In this document: piece after piece, positions 43,786 to 52,673 of the stretch
How positions within the stretch are numbered: the first letter of the stretch is position 1
How the letters are laid out: every line of letters begins with the position of its first letter
Origin: Lachnospiraceae bacterium
Lineage (GTDB): Bacteria; Bacillota; Clostridia; Lachnospirales; Lachnospiraceae
Length of the DNA: 64,000 nt
Reading direction: 5' to 3'
NCBI GenBank assembly: GCA_009774215.1
Contig: VSNH01000002.1
Coordinates: 40,906-104,905, forward strand
Translations under genes and position numbers: made by a program
Notes under the pieces: model-generated
Seen by the model: only the letters and a program-made list of their open reading frames with translations
Databases searched by the model: none
Told to the model about the DNA's origin: nothing

Positions 43786-44700
43786 TCAACTCTCGATGCC
43801 GAGAAGTGTCAGGATCAGCGCCATTCTCACATAGACGCCGTACTGCGCCTGTTTAAAGTAGACGGCGCGTGGATCGTCGTCCACCTCCACGGAAATTTCA
43901 TTGACGCGGGGCAGGGGATGGAGAATCAGCATATCCTCTCTGGCGGCGGAAAGCTTGGTCTTATCCAGAATATAAAAGTCTTTTAATCGCACATAATCTT
44001 CTTCGTTAAAGAAGCGTTCCTTCTGGACTCTTGTCATATAGAGGAGATCTAGTTCCGACATACAATCTTCCAGACGGATTACTTCCTCGTAGGGAATGTT
44101 CTTTTCCGTCAGCATGTCCGTGATATAGTCGGGCACTTTCAGCTCCTCGGGAGATATGAAGATGAAACGGATATCGTTATAGCGGATCAGGGCGTTGATG
44201 AGGGAATGCACGGTTCGTCCGAATTTCAGGTCTCCGCACAGGCCGATGGTAAAGCCGCCGAGCCGTCCTTTTAAGGAACGGATGGTGAGCAGATCCGTCA
44301 GTGTCTGGGTGGGATGCTGGTGTCCGCCGTCTCCCGCGTTGATGACAGGGATGCCGGAGCGCTCCGCCGCCACCATGGGCGCGCCTTCTTTGGGATGGCG
44401 CATGGCGCAGATATCCGCATAACAGGAGACAATGCGTATGGTGTCGGAAACGCTCTCGCCCTTTGCGGCGGAGGAGGAAGCCGCGTCAGAAAAGCCAAGA
44501 ACCTGCCCGCCAAGATTCAGCATGGCGGCCTCAAAGCTTAGGCGTGTGCGCGTGCTCGGCTCGTAAAAGCAGGTGGCCAGCTTTTTGCCGTCGCAGGCGT
44601 GGGCGTATTTGGCGGGATTGGCCTCAATTCTGTTAGCCAGATCAAAGAGTCTGTCCAGTTCCTCCACGGAAAAATCAAGTGGGTTCATTAAATGTCTCAT
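43786..44700 (-). CDS. pyrB: Aspartate carbamoyltransferase catalytic chain
   Basis: 304 residues. Carbamoyl-phosphate motif STRTRLSFE, aspartate-site HPTQTLTDL and LHPLPRVNEI are all present. First committed step of pyrimidine synthesis, together with pyrI. Start ATG 44700 has AGGAG about 12 bases upstream. Only 32 bases separate the start from a strong hairpin with U-tract, leaving no room for an ordinary promoter between them. Confidence 0.96.
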   Translation of the reverse strand: MRHLMNPLDFSVEELDRLFDLANRIEANPAKYAHACDGKKLATCFYEPSTRTRLSFEAAMLNLGGQVLGFSDAASSSAAKGESVSDTIRIVSCYADICAMRHPKEGAPMVAAERSGIPVINAGDGGHQHPTQTLTDLLTIRSLKGRLGGFTIGLCGDLKFGRTVHSLINALIRYNDIRFIFISPEELKVPDYITDMLTEKNIPYEEVIRLEDCMSELDLLYMTRVQKERFFNEEDYVRLKDFYILDKTKLSAAREDMLILHPLPRVNEISVEVDDDPRAVYFKQAQYGVYVRMALILTLLGIES

Positions 44701-44732
44701 AAAGATGCAACACTCCTTTGCTGTATGGTCGA

Positions 44733-44766
44733 AAAAAATAGAAGAGAAAACTCTCTTCTATTTTTT
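44733..44766 (-). terminator. Strong hairpin with U-tract between nitroreductase and pyrB
   Basis: AAAAAATAGAAGAG and CTCTTCTATTTTTT form 14 bp around a 6-base loop; T-runs lie on both strands. On the minus strand it ends the nitroreductase gene or controls entry into pyrB. Confidence 0.75.
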
Positions 44767-44768
44767 AT

Positions 44769-45311
44769 TTATGATAGATAGGATAACAATTCGTCCACGG
44801 GTTTCCGACGGGGAGCAACAGGAGACTCATCGGGATAACCGATCGGAATAAGGGCAACCAGCTCCCTGTCCTCGGGAAGCTGTAACAGAGCTTCTGCCGC
44901 GCTCTGGTCAAAAAGACCAAGGATCACGGAACCAAGCCCCTTCTCGTATGCCGCACGGCAGAGGCTCTGGGATGCGATACCGGCATCGTACATCTGCCAG
45001 CCGTCGCCGCGGGGAGTGCTGAACGAACCGTCGCGCTCGAAACCGCTGCGGTTTTTGATAATGGTAACAGCCATCAGTACGGGCGCTGCCGCAATGATAT
45101 CGCCGTTAGGGGGATACATGGTGGTGCACTCTCTGGCAATTTTTTCTTTTAACGCGCCCTCCACGGCAATGTAGCGGGTGATCTGTGTGTGCTTCCAGCT
45201 CGGGGAGTAGGAAGCGGTCTCGACGATTTCGGACAAAAGCTCGTGGGAAACGGCATCTGCCTTAAATTTGCGTATACTTCTGCGCCCTACGATACAATCT
45301 TTAGCGGTCAT
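44769..45311 (-). CDS. Nitroreductase-family flavoprotein
   Basis: 180 residues. N-terminal RRSIRKFKADAVSHELLSEIVETASYSPSWKHTQ is the FMN-binding nitroreductase signature; C-terminal GLGSVILGLFDQSAAEALLQLPEDRELVALIPIGYPDE matches the small nitroreductase group. NAD(P)H-dependent reduction of an unknown acceptor. ATG 45311 follows AAGGAGGA. It has its own promoter. Confidence 0.9.
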   Translation of the reverse strand: MTAKDCIVGRRSIRKFKADAVSHELLSEIVETASYSPSWKHTQITRYIAVEGALKEKIARECTTMYPPNGDIIAAAPVLMAVTIIKNRSGFERDGSFSTPRGDGWQMYDAGIASQSLCRAAYEKGLGSVILGLFDQSAAEALLQLPEDRELVALIPIGYPDESPVAPRRKPVDELLSYLS

Positions 45312-45366
45312 GCGGCATCCTCCTTATCATGTGGTTTGCTTACAATCCGTTTACTATATTTTGTAT

Positions 45367-45395
45367 ATCATAGCACAAAGAATAGGGGTGTGCAA
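45367..45395 (-). promoter_or_regulatory. Promoter of the nitroreductase gene
   Basis: On the minus strand TTGCAC (45395-45390), 17 bp, TATGAT (45372-45367). Confidence 0.7.
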
Positions 45396-45427
45396 GTGGG
45401 ATAAAAGGACGGGACAAAATGTGAAGA

Positions 45428-45456
45428 TTGTGAAATAGGGGTGAATGTGGTACACT
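45428..45456 (+). promoter_or_regulatory. Promoter of the PH-domain gene
   Basis: TTGTGA (45428-45433), 17 bp, TACACT (45451-45456). Confidence 0.6.
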
Positions 45457-45503
45457 AATTTTAGATATGAGATTCCGAGAGCGGGATGGAGGAGAAAAGA
45501 AGC

Positions 45504-45923
45504 ATGGAAGAAAACAGAGAGGAAATGCAGGATATAGAGGAAAAGGAAGACGTGCGGGAGTACGTGGAACGCAAGCGGTGGCTGTTTTTCGGTCTGCCCT
45601 TTACGTTTACGAAATATACGGTGAATGAGCGGGTGATTACCATTAACGAGGGCCTGCTCAACACGACAGAAAACGACTGTTATTTATATAAAGTACAGGA
45701 CGTGGAGTTAAAGACCAGTCTGGCGGAGCGCACCTTCGGGCTGGGTACGGTGGCGTGCTTCACGGGGGATAATACGCACCCGCAGCTATATCTTTCGCAT
45801 ATCAAACACGCGAAAGAAGTCAAGGATTATATTTTACACGCCTCTGAGATTGCGCGGAGAAAGCGGCGCACGATGAATACCCTGAACATCGACGCGGACG
45901 ACATCGACATGGATGTTGATTGA
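45504..45923 (+). CDS. Bacterial PH-domain protein
   Basis: 139 residues. An acidic N-terminus, then a bacterial PH (YdbS/bPH2) domain: WLFFGLPFTFTKYTVNERVITINEGLLNTTENDCYLYKVQDVELKTSLAERTFGLGTV, with an acidic tail (DADDIDMDVD). No transmembrane helix. Function unknown. ATG 45504 has GGAGGAG 10 bases upstream; ATG 45486 is an alternative start. Confidence 0.75.
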   Translation: MEENREEMQDIEEKEDVREYVERKRWLFFGLPFTFTKYTVNERVITINEGLLNTTENDCYLYKVQDVELKTSLAERTFGLGTVACFTGDNTHPQLYLSHIKHAKEVKDYILHASEIARRKRRTMNTLNIDADDIDMDVD

Positions 45924-45950
45924 GCGCGGGCATTTGACGGCAGACGGCGG

Positions 45951-46376
45951 TTATGGCCGGGGATCAGTCGGGCGCAGGGAAGGATCGTTTTCCCGGAGGA
46001 GTCGCTCGAAGAGAAGGCCTGTGACAAACCAGACAGGTGCGAAGTCGAGGCGGATCACTTTGGCCAGATTCCAGCGGGAGCGCTCATAGTTCCACGGACA
46101 CAGCTCCCGGCGGTTTAACCATATGCCGGTGAGAAATTCCCCGGTGAAGATCAGTCCTGTGTAGGTCAGGCCCCGCAACAGCAGGGAACGGTTCTTTAAC
46201 AGACGGCAGACAGGGGCGAGAAAGGCCGCAAGCCCGTAAATGGGGAACATCCAGACGCTTGTTGCGCCGGGCAGTTTCATATCCCTTCTGCGAAAGGCGT
46301 GAAAGGCCGTGAAGGTGATTTCCAGAAACCACCCCAGCAGGCCGCAGTGAATGAAGTTGTGCATAAATTTTTTCAT
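45951..46376 (-). CDS. Putative ABC-transporter type IV (CmpB-like) membrane protein
   Basis: 141 residues with about four hydrophobic segments. The arrangement FIHCGLLGWFLEITFTAF, SVWMFPIYGLAAFL, GEFLTGIWLNRREL-PWNY matches the small membrane family labelled putative ABC-transporter type IV. Function is unknown; despite the name no ATPase is nearby. ATG 46376 has only a weak ribosome site. The frame is open far upstream, but that part is antisense to folC. Confidence 0.65.
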   Translation of the reverse strand: MKKFMHNFIHCGLLGWFLEITFTAFHAFRRRDMKLPGATSVWMFPIYGLAAFLAPVCRLLKNRSLLLRGLTYTGLIFTGEFLTGIWLNRRELCPWNYERSRWNLAKVIRLDFAPVWFVTGLLFERLLRENDPSLRPTDPRP

Positions 46377-46427
46377 AGAGACAGTATTGCCGGGTCTGGC
46401 GTATTTATACAAGGAAAGGGAGGAGCC

Positions 46428-47759
46428 ATGAACTACCGTGAAGCCATGCAGTATGTGGAGGAATTGCGGCCTCTTGGCAGCGTTATGGGCCTGGATACCA
46501 TGCGCCGTCTGTGCGCCGCGCTGGGGAATCCGCAGGATCAGCTTAAATTTGTACATATTGCAGGCACTAACGGCAAGGGATCCGCGCTCGCCTATATTTC
46601 CACAATTATGCAGGAGGCCGGATACCGGGTCGGCAGATATATTTCCCCTGCCGTGAGGGAGTATAGGGAACGCTTTCAGGTGAATGGCCGCGAAATGACA
46701 CAGGCGGGGCTCTGTAAGTATCTGGAGCCGGTAAAGGCGGCTGCGGCGCGGATGGCGGAGGAAGGATTCGCGCATCCCACGCTCTTTGAGGTGGAAACGG
46801 CCGTTGCTTTTCTCTATTTTTTGGACAAGGAATGTGATCTGGTGGTGCTGGAGACAGGGCTGGGCGGCGCGCTGGACGCAACAAATGTGGTGAATACGAC
46901 GGTGGCGGCGGTCTTTGCGTCCATCAGCATGGATCATATGGATATTCTGGGGGAGAGTTTGGAGGAGATAGCGCTCGCCAAGGCGGGCATTATTAAGAAC
47001 AAGTGTTATGCGATATCGGTGAAGCAGTCTCAGGAAGTAATGAAGGTTTTGCGGCAGTCCGCCCTTATCAAAAAAGGAAAGTTTCTCACGGCGGATCTGT
47101 CCCGCGCAAAACATATCAGGTACGGCGTGACGAAGCAGAGCTTTGACTACGATAAGTACAAGGATCTGGAGATATCCATGCTCGGGCAGTTTCAAATTGA
47201 GAACGCGGTCTTGGCTGTGGAGACGGTTATGGCGCTTGTCAGGTGTGGTTTTAAGGTGCCGGAAGAGAAGCTGAGACAGGGGCTTTTTCATACGAAATGG
47301 CCGGGGCGTTTCGAGGTGATTGCGAAGAGGCCGCTCTTTATTGCGGATGGCGCGCATAATGAGGATGCCGCCAAAAAATTGGCGGAAAGTATTCGTTTTT
47401 ATTTTACAAACAGGAAAATAATTTATATAATGGGAATGTTACAGGACAAAGAATATGACAAGGTGATTCGGCATACCTTTGAGCTGGCGTCCCATATCAT
47501 TACCGTAACGCCGCCCATCAAGGAGCGCGCGCTGCCGGCGCTTGAGCTGGCGCAGGCGGCCAGAGAGTACCACAGAGCCGTGACTGCGGCGGACAGCGTG
47601 CAGGAAGCGGTGGAAATCGCGTATCTCCTGACAGGAAAGGACAAGGATGCCGTTATTGTTGCGTTCGGCTCTCTTTCCTATCTGGGGGAGCTGATGGATA
47701 TAGTCGGGCACAGAGATACGATCAGGAGAGATACCCATGGTAGATCAGAAAAAAATTGA
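46428..47759 (+). CDS. folC: Folylpolyglutamate synthase/dihydrofolate synthase
   Basis: 443 residues, Mur-ligase fold. P-loop VHIAGTNGKGSALAYIS, LETGLGGALDATNVV, SMDHMDILG and DGAHNEDAA motifs are intact. It adds glutamate to folates. ATG 46428 is preceded by AGGGAGGAG; longer in-frame starts upstream lie over the divergent gene. First gene of a folate operon. Confidence 0.95.
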   Translation: MNYREAMQYVEELRPLGSVMGLDTMRRLCAALGNPQDQLKFVHIAGTNGKGSALAYISTIMQEAGYRVGRYISPAVREYRERFQVNGREMTQAGLCKYLEPVKAAAARMAEEGFAHPTLFEVETAVAFLYFLDKECDLVVLETGLGGALDATNVVNTTVAAVFASISMDHMDILGESLEEIALAKAGIIKNKCYAISVKQSQEVMKVLRQSALIKKGKFLTADLSRAKHIRYGVTKQSFDYDKYKDLEISMLGQFQIENAVLAVETVMALVRCGFKVPEEKLRQGLFHTKWPGRFEVIAKRPLFIADGAHNEDAAKKLAESIRFYFTNRKIIYIMGMLQDKEYDKVIRHTFELASHIITVTPPIKERALPALELAQAAREYHRAVTAADSVQEAVEIAYLLTGKDKDAVIVAFGSLSYLGELMDIVGHRDTIRRDTHGRSEKN

Positions 47760-48324
47760 GGAGGCGGTGCGGCTGCTTTTGGAAGGCATCGGCGAGGATG
47801 CGAACAGAGAGGGGCTGCGGGAGACGCCGGACAGAATTGCCCGTATGTACGGGGAAATTTTTGCGGGAATGGATGAGGATGCGGGGGAGCATCTGGCGAA
47901 GACATTTACCGTGGAGAGCAACGAGATCGTTCTTGTAAAAAATATCACCTTTTATTCTATTTGTGAACACCATCTGATGCCCTTTTACGGAAAGGCGCAT
48001 ATCGCCTATCTGCCGGACGGAAAGGTAGTGGGTTTAAGCAAACTGGCGAGGACGGTAGAGGTTTACGCCAGAAGGCCACAGATTCAGGAGCAGATGACCA
48101 TTCAAATCATAGAGGCTGTTATGGAACACTTAAAGCCGCAGGGTGCGATCGTGATGCTTGAGGCGGAGCACCTCTGTATGACGATGCGGGGGGTGGAGAA
48201 ACCCGGGAGCAGGACGATGACGCTGGCTTCCAGAGGATGTTTTCAGGAAGAACCGAAGTGGCAGGAGCTCTTTTTCCGGATGATCGGAGAGAATAAAGTA
48301 TATAATCAGGATTTGGCAAATTGA
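47737..48324 (+). CDS. folE: GTP cyclohydrolase I
   Basis: 195 residues with the zinc/active-site motifs SICEHHLMPFYGKAHIAY and LEAEHLCMTMRGVEKPGS. It opens GTP to dihydroneopterin triphosphate, the first folate step. ATG 47737 overlaps folC by 23 bases and follows AGGAGAG. Confidence 0.96.
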   Translation: MVDQKKIEEAVRLLLEGIGEDANREGLRETPDRIARMYGEIFAGMDEDAGEHLAKTFTVESNEIVLVKNITFYSICEHHLMPFYGKAHIAYLPDGKVVGLSKLARTVEVYARRPQIQEQMTIQIIEAVMEHLKPQGAIVMLEAEHLCMTMRGVEKPGSRTMTLASRGCFQEEPKWQELFFRMIGENKVYNQDLAN

Positions 48325-48373
48325 AATCCTGTGGATAAGTAATCATACAATAAAGAACACGGAGGATAGGAAA

Positions 48374-49189
48374 ATGAGGATAGGACAGAGAGATTTCAGG
48401 ACAAAAGGACATGCATATGTGATGGGAATACTCAACATAACACCTGATTCCTTTTCTGACGGAGGAAAGTATAATGATCTGGATCAGGCTTTGTATCATG
48501 TAGAACAAATGATAACAGATGGTATGGATATTGTGGATGTGGGCGGGGAATCTACAAGACCCGGCTATACACAGATTTCCGTGCAGGAGGAAATTGACAG
48601 AGTGGCTCCGGTAATCGAGATGATTAAATCCAGATTTAATGTCCCAATTTCTCTGGATACCTACAAATCCGAGGTGGCGAAAGCAGGTATTTCGGCGGGC
48701 GTGGATATGATTAATGATATCTGGGGGTTAAAGTATGATGAAAACATGGCGCAGGTGATTGCGGAGTCGGGACTTCCCTGCTGTCTGGCGCATAACCGCA
48801 AGGAGCCGAAGTATAAAAATCTGATTGAGGAGATGCTCTGGGATCTGGAATCTTCTCTGGAGCTGGCAAACAGCAAGGGGATCGCTTATGATAAGATCAT
48901 TCTGGATCCCGGTATCGGTTACGGCAAAAGTTATGAGAACAATTTGGAAATCATTGATAATCTGCAGAAATTCCATTCCCTCGGTTATCCGCTGCTTCTC
49001 GGTGCAAGTCGGAAATCCGTGGTTGGTATGGGGCTGGATCTGCCTGTGAATGAGCGGGTGGAAGGAACGCTGGTAACGACTGTCTACGGCGTGCAGCGCG
49101 GCGTGATGTTCGTGCGTGTACATGATGTAAAGGAGAATGCGCGCGCCGTTAAGATGACGGAGGCGATCCGCGACGGTTACAGGAACTAA
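48374..49189 (+). CDS. folP: Dihydropteroate synthase
   Basis: 271-residue TIM barrel: MGILNITPDSFSDGG, DVGGESTRPGY, ILDPGIGYGKS and GASRKS motifs. It joins pterin and p-aminobenzoate and is the sulfonamide target. Spaced 49 bases after folE; its codons are slightly more AT-rich than those of its neighbours. Confidence 0.96.
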   Translation: MRIGQRDFRTKGHAYVMGILNITPDSFSDGGKYNDLDQALYHVEQMITDGMDIVDVGGESTRPGYTQISVQEEIDRVAPVIEMIKSRFNVPISLDTYKSEVAKAGISAGVDMINDIWGLKYDENMAQVIAESGLPCCLAHNRKEPKYKNLIEEMLWDLESSLELANSKGIAYDKIILDPGIGYGKSYENNLEIIDNLQKFHSLGYPLLLGASRKSVVGMGLDLPVNERVEGTLVTTVYGVQRGVMFVRVHDVKENARAVKMTEAIRDGYRN

Positions 49190-49261
49190 TTTGCAAAAAG
49201 AACGACAGATAAAATATCACATGTTACATAACGCTTCTATAACCGGGCGGGAAAGGGGCAG

Positions 49262-50110
49262 ATGATGATGGATCAGATTATTGTGGAAGATTTGCAGATA
49301 TATGCACATCATGGGGTATATCAGCAGGAAAATGAGAAAGGGCAGAATTTTTATGTCAGCGTGGTTCTGGATACGGATACCAGGGCTGCGGGGATGGCGG
49401 ATGATCTGGGGTTGTCCACGAATTACGGCGTGGTCTGCCGTTTCCTGCATACCTTTCTCACGGAGCATACCTACAAGCTGATTGAGACGGCGGCGGAAAG
49501 GGCTTCTGAGGCGCTGCTTCTGCAGTTTCCTAATGTGAGGCAGGTTACCATGGAGCTGAAGAAGCCGGAAGCGCCAATCACGGTTCCCTTCGGGTCGGTT
49601 TCCGTAAAGATCACAAGAGGGTGGCGGCGGGTATATATTGCCTGCGGTTCTAATATCGGAGACAGGAAAGCCCATTTAAGCGCGGCTGTGGACGCGCTGC
49701 TCGGGGATAAAAAATGCAGGGTGCTGCGTGTTTCGGACTGGGTGGAGACGACGCCCTACGGCGGCGTGGAACAGGCGGATTATCTGAATGGAGCAATGTC
49801 CATCGAGACGCTGTACACACCGGAGGAGCTTCTTGAGGTACTGCAGGGGATTGAGCGTGCGGAGGCCAGAGAACGAAAGGAACGCTGGGGACCGCGAACA
49901 CTGGATTTGGATATTCTTCTCTATGAGGGAAGGATGGCGGATACGGATAAGCTGACGATTCCCCACAAGGATATGCAAAATCGCGACTTTGTATTGAAGC
50001 CGCTCTCACAGATTGCCCCCTATGAGAGACACCCCGTATTAGGGAAATCCGTGATGGAGCTTCTGGCGGATGTGGTGCAGAGCGGGGAGAAACATGTGTT
50101 ATCGAATTAA
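49262..50110 (+). CDS. FolB-FolK fusion: dihydroneopterin aldolase / HPPK
   Basis: 282 residues. Residues 1-120 are dihydroneopterin aldolase (VEDLQIYAHHGVYQQENEKGQ, LSTNYG, TMELKKPEAPI); residues 124-282 are 6-hydroxymethyl-dihydropterin pyrophosphokinase (YIACGSNIGDRKAHL, ERKERWGPRTLDLDILLY, PHKDMQNRDFVLKPL). One polypeptide therefore does two consecutive steps before FolP. Three tandem ATG codons (49262, 49265, 49268) follow AAAGGGGC; the later ones have better spacing. Last gene before a terminator. Confidence 0.94.
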   Translation: MMMDQIIVEDLQIYAHHGVYQQENEKGQNFYVSVVLDTDTRAAGMADDLGLSTNYGVVCRFLHTFLTEHTYKLIETAAERASEALLLQFPNVRQVTMELKKPEAPITVPFGSVSVKITRGWRRVYIACGSNIGDRKAHLSAAVDALLGDKKCRVLRVSDWVETTPYGGVEQADYLNGAMSIETLYTPEELLEVLQGIERAEARERKERWGPRTLDLDILLYEGRMADTDKLTIPHKDMQNRDFVLKPLSQIAPYERHPVLGKSVMELLADVVQSGEKHVLSN

Positions 50111-50134
50111 ATGAGATTCAGGTCAAAAACCAAG

Positions 50135-50161
50135 AAGGGACTGCGTGTGCAGTCCCTTTTT
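50135..50161 (+). terminator. Terminator of the folate operon
   Basis: AAGGGACTGC-gtgt-GCAGTCCCTT followed by T residues (10-bp perfect stem). Confidence 0.85.
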
Positions 50162-50167
50162 CTCTGC

Positions 50168-50226
50168 GCAGATCCGCATATGGAAGTTTGCCGTTTCACA
50201 GCATACGGGCCGCGCGGCGAGTGGGG
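50168..50226 (+). repeat. 59-bp dispersed repeat, copy 2
   Basis: Matches 23979-24037 at 52 of 59 positions without gaps. Here the inverted ends are CCGCAT and ATaCGG. It starts seven bases after a terminator U-tract. Confidence 0.75.
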
Positions 50227-50250
50227 AAAGATAGATGTTCCCTATCCGAT

Positions 50251-51291
50251 TCAGTTGTTCAGGTTCGCGAGCGCCGCTTCCCTCGCCGCGTCGAAAGTGG
50301 TCACATTGACAGGGCCGTAGGTGTAAGTTTTATACACCGGCGTGGATTCGTTGAAGGCGTTAAAGTACACATACTCGGAGGTGATATTGATGTTCTGGTA
50401 TACGCCTTCCCGCACAAGCTCCTGAGAGCTGCCATCGGTTCGCATTCGCTTGAGCGCCGGAAAGTCAGAAGAGCTGACCTGATAATATATGTAGTTGTCA
50501 TAGACATTGAACATATCAATACGGTCGTTGGTCAGGACTTCCACTACATTGTTCGATAAGTTATAGCGGCACAGCCGGTAGTTTTCCGACACGTCCATGT
50601 AATAGACATAGCCGTCCTGCACAATGGGGTTCCAGATATTTCCCTGCCAGACCACGGAGTCTCTCTCCGTGGAGACATCGAGGGCGTGCAGATAATGGTC
50701 TTCCGCGGCGCCATTATAGTAGATTTTGCCGTTTACATAGCAGTTGGGATTGATAATCGCTTCCGCAACGATCTGTCTGTCTTTTTTGTCAATGCGCACT
50801 TTGGACAGGGAAGTGCCGATCTGTTTGTCATATTTTTCATAGTAGAGATAGTTGCCGCAAAGCTGCATACTGACGATATTACAGCGATCCAAACCGACCA
50901 CGGATTTTCCTTTCAGGTTGCTCCGGTAGATGCCGGCCATGCGCACGGCGCTGCCGATGCCGCCCGCGTCTGTGCCGCCGCTGACCTGCGCGTAGTAGAG
51001 ATAGTTGCCGGCAGCGTTGATGGAAGAAACCGAGCCCTCGTTCAACTTGACCAGATCCGTCTCATCCGGATTCATGGAGTAAAGAGCGAAATTGTCGTAG
51101 GCGTTGGCAAAATAAACCCTGCCGCCCATCTCGCAGAAATATCCGCCGTTGTTCAGATTTCCGGGCGTGTTTCCGACGGTAAATTCGTCGTTCATGGGAA
51201 TGCGGCCGCTCAGTATAGCGAATAGTAACAGGAGTAATAAAATAGCGGCTGTTACAGAAAGGAACAGGATGTTTTTTTTCTTGGTTGTCAT
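50251..51291 (-). CDS. DUF5050-type membrane-anchored beta-propeller protein
   Basis: 346 residues. One N-terminal transmembrane helix (about 7-28), then repeated 40-45-residue units with YxYY motifs (GNYLYYAQV, GNYLYYEKY, DGYVYYMDV, DNYIYYQVS), typical of DUF5050 propeller-like domains. Probably an extracellular sensor or scaffold; no enzyme motif seen. ATG 51291 follows GGGGAGGGG. Divergent from pheA. Confidence 0.75.
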   Translation of the reverse strand: MTTKKKNILFLSVTAAILLLLLLFAILSGRIPMNDEFTVGNTPGNLNNGGYFCEMGGRVYFANAYDNFALYSMNPDETDLVKLNEGSVSSINAAGNYLYYAQVSGGTDAGGIGSAVRMAGIYRSNLKGKSVVGLDRCNIVSMQLCGNYLYYEKYDKQIGTSLSKVRIDKKDRQIVAEAIINPNCYVNGKIYYNGAAEDHYLHALDVSTERDSVVWQGNIWNPIVQDGYVYYMDVSENYRLCRYNLSNNVVEVLTNDRIDMFNVYDNYIYYQVSSSDFPALKRMRTDGSSQELVREGVYQNINITSEYVYFNAFNESTPVYKTYTYGPVNVTTFDAAREAALANLNN

Positions 51292-51330
51292 TGGATTCCC
51301 CTCCCCGAAAAACTCTTTCGTAGCATTACT

Positions 51331-51378
51331 ATTATATCTGGAAAGCCGCTTGCTATCAAGAACAAATTGCGGTAAACT
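51331..51378. promoter_or_regulatory. Overlapping divergent promoters
   Basis: Leftward: TTGATA (51359-51354), 17 bp, TATAAT (51336-51331). Rightward: TTGCTA (51350-51355), 17 bp, TAAACT (51373-51378). The two -35 boxes share bases, so the promoters should compete. Confidence 0.6.
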
Positions 51379-51414
51379 TACTATGAAAAGTTTGGGTCGG
51401 AGAGGATGGGGAAA

Positions 51415-52542
51415 ATGGATTTATTGGAGCTTAGGGGGCAGCTTGACGAGCTTGACGAGAAAATCGTGGCGCTTTATGAGGAACGCATGGCAATTTCCGC
51501 CAAGGTGGCTGACTATAAAATTGAGACGGGAAAGAAAGTGTTTGACAGGGTCAGGGAGGAGGAGAAGCTTAAAAAAGTGCGTTCTCTTACCCACGACCCC
51601 TTTAATGCTCATGGTGTGCAGGAGCTGTTTGAGCAGATTATGTCCATGAGCAGAAAACTTCAGTATAAGAAGCTTGTGGAGGCGGGATCGCTCGGGAGAC
51701 TGCCGTTTATCGGTGTGGACAGGCTGGAGACGGAGCAGGCAAGAGTGGTCTTTCAGGGAGCGGAGGGCGCATATTCTCAGATGGCGATGTTCCGCTATTT
51801 CGGGGAGCAGGTGAAGAGTTTTCATGTGGAGACCTTCCGTGACGCCATGACGGCGATCGAGGAGGGGAGCGCAGACTTTGCGGTGCTTCCCATCGAAAAT
51901 TCCACGGCAGGAATCGTCAGTGAGATTTATGACCTGCTGGCGGAGTTTGAAAATTATATCGTGGGGGAACAGATCATAAAGATCGAGCACTGTCTGATGG
52001 GGCTGCCCGGGACAGCGCTTTCGCAGATTAAGACGGTGTATTCCCACCCCCAGTCACTGATGCAGAGCGCCAGATATTTGGCTGAGCATGAGGATTGGCG
52101 GCAGGTCAGTCTGAAAAACAATGCCTTTGCGGCCCGTAAGGTGAGCGAGGAGGGGGACAAAACCCAGGCTGCCATCGCCAGCGGGCAGGCGGCGAAGATT
52201 TATGGACTGGAGATTCTGGAGCGGGGTGTCAACCAGTCGGATACCAATTCCACACGGTTCATCATTGTCACAAACCAGAAGATATTCAGGAAGGATGCGA
52301 AGAAGATCAGCATTTGTCTGGAGGTGCCCCACGAGAGCGGCTCGCTCTATCACATGCTGTCCCATTTCATCTACAATAATCTGAACATGACGAAGATCGA
52401 GAGCCGTCCCATTGAGGATCGGAATTGGGAGTACCGTTTTTTTATCGACTTTGAGGGGAATTTTGCGGACGGCGCGGTGAAGAACGCCCTGCGGGGACTG
52501 CGGGATGAGGCGCGCAACCTGAGAATACTGGGAAATTACTAA
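51415..52542 (+). CDS. pheA: Bifunctional chorismate mutase/prephenate dehydratase (P-protein)
   Basis: 375 residues. AroQ chorismate mutase helix domain (1-90: LRGQLDELDEKIVALYEERM), prephenate dehydratase domain (about 105-285: FQGAEGAYSQMA, PIENSTAGIV, NSTRFIIV with the TRF motif) and C-terminal ACT domain (ESGSLYHML, NMTKIESRP) for phenylalanine feedback. GGAGAGG suits ATG 51415 better than ATG 51406. Single gene followed by a hairpin element. Confidence 0.95.
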   Translation: MDLLELRGQLDELDEKIVALYEERMAISAKVADYKIETGKKVFDRVREEEKLKKVRSLTHDPFNAHGVQELFEQIMSMSRKLQYKKLVEAGSLGRLPFIGVDRLETEQARVVFQGAEGAYSQMAMFRYFGEQVKSFHVETFRDAMTAIEEGSADFAVLPIENSTAGIVSEIYDLLAEFENYIVGEQIIKIEHCLMGLPGTALSQIKTVYSHPQSLMQSARYLAEHEDWRQVSLKNNAFAARKVSEEGDKTQAAIASGQAAKIYGLEILERGVNQSDTNSTRFIIVTNQKIFRKDAKKISICLEVPHESGSLYHMLSHFIYNNLNMTKIESRPIEDRNWEYRFFIDFEGNFADGAVKNALRGLRDEARNLRILGNY

Positions 52543-52552
52543 AGCGTGAAAC

Positions 52553-52646
52553 GTGCGAAAAGAAGTTCTAATGCTCGCAGCAAAGGCTGCTTCGCAAAGA
52601 ACTTCTATGCTTCGCACCAGAGGATGCCTGAAATGCGGCATTCTCC
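52553..52646 (+). repeat. Modular 3' hairpin element after pheA
   Basis: Outer stem GTGCGAA/TTCGCAC and AGAAGTTCT/AGAACTTCT (52553-52569 with 52598-52617), inner GCAGC/GCTGC, 3' hairpin GAGGATGCC/GGCATTCTC with one G-T pair. It begins 10 bases after the stop. Confidence 0.85.
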
Positions 52647-52673
52647 GAAATGACTGGCGGAGGATAGAATGGG

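Noticed and set aside
46377..46427. Tetrahydrofolate riboswitch before folC
   Set aside because: The gap is only about 50 bases and shows no matching conserved structure.
46377..47357. Upstream extension of the CmpB-like membrane protein frame
   Set aside because: The extra 327 codons are antisense to folC and show no hydrophobic or domain pattern, so the gene was started at 46376.
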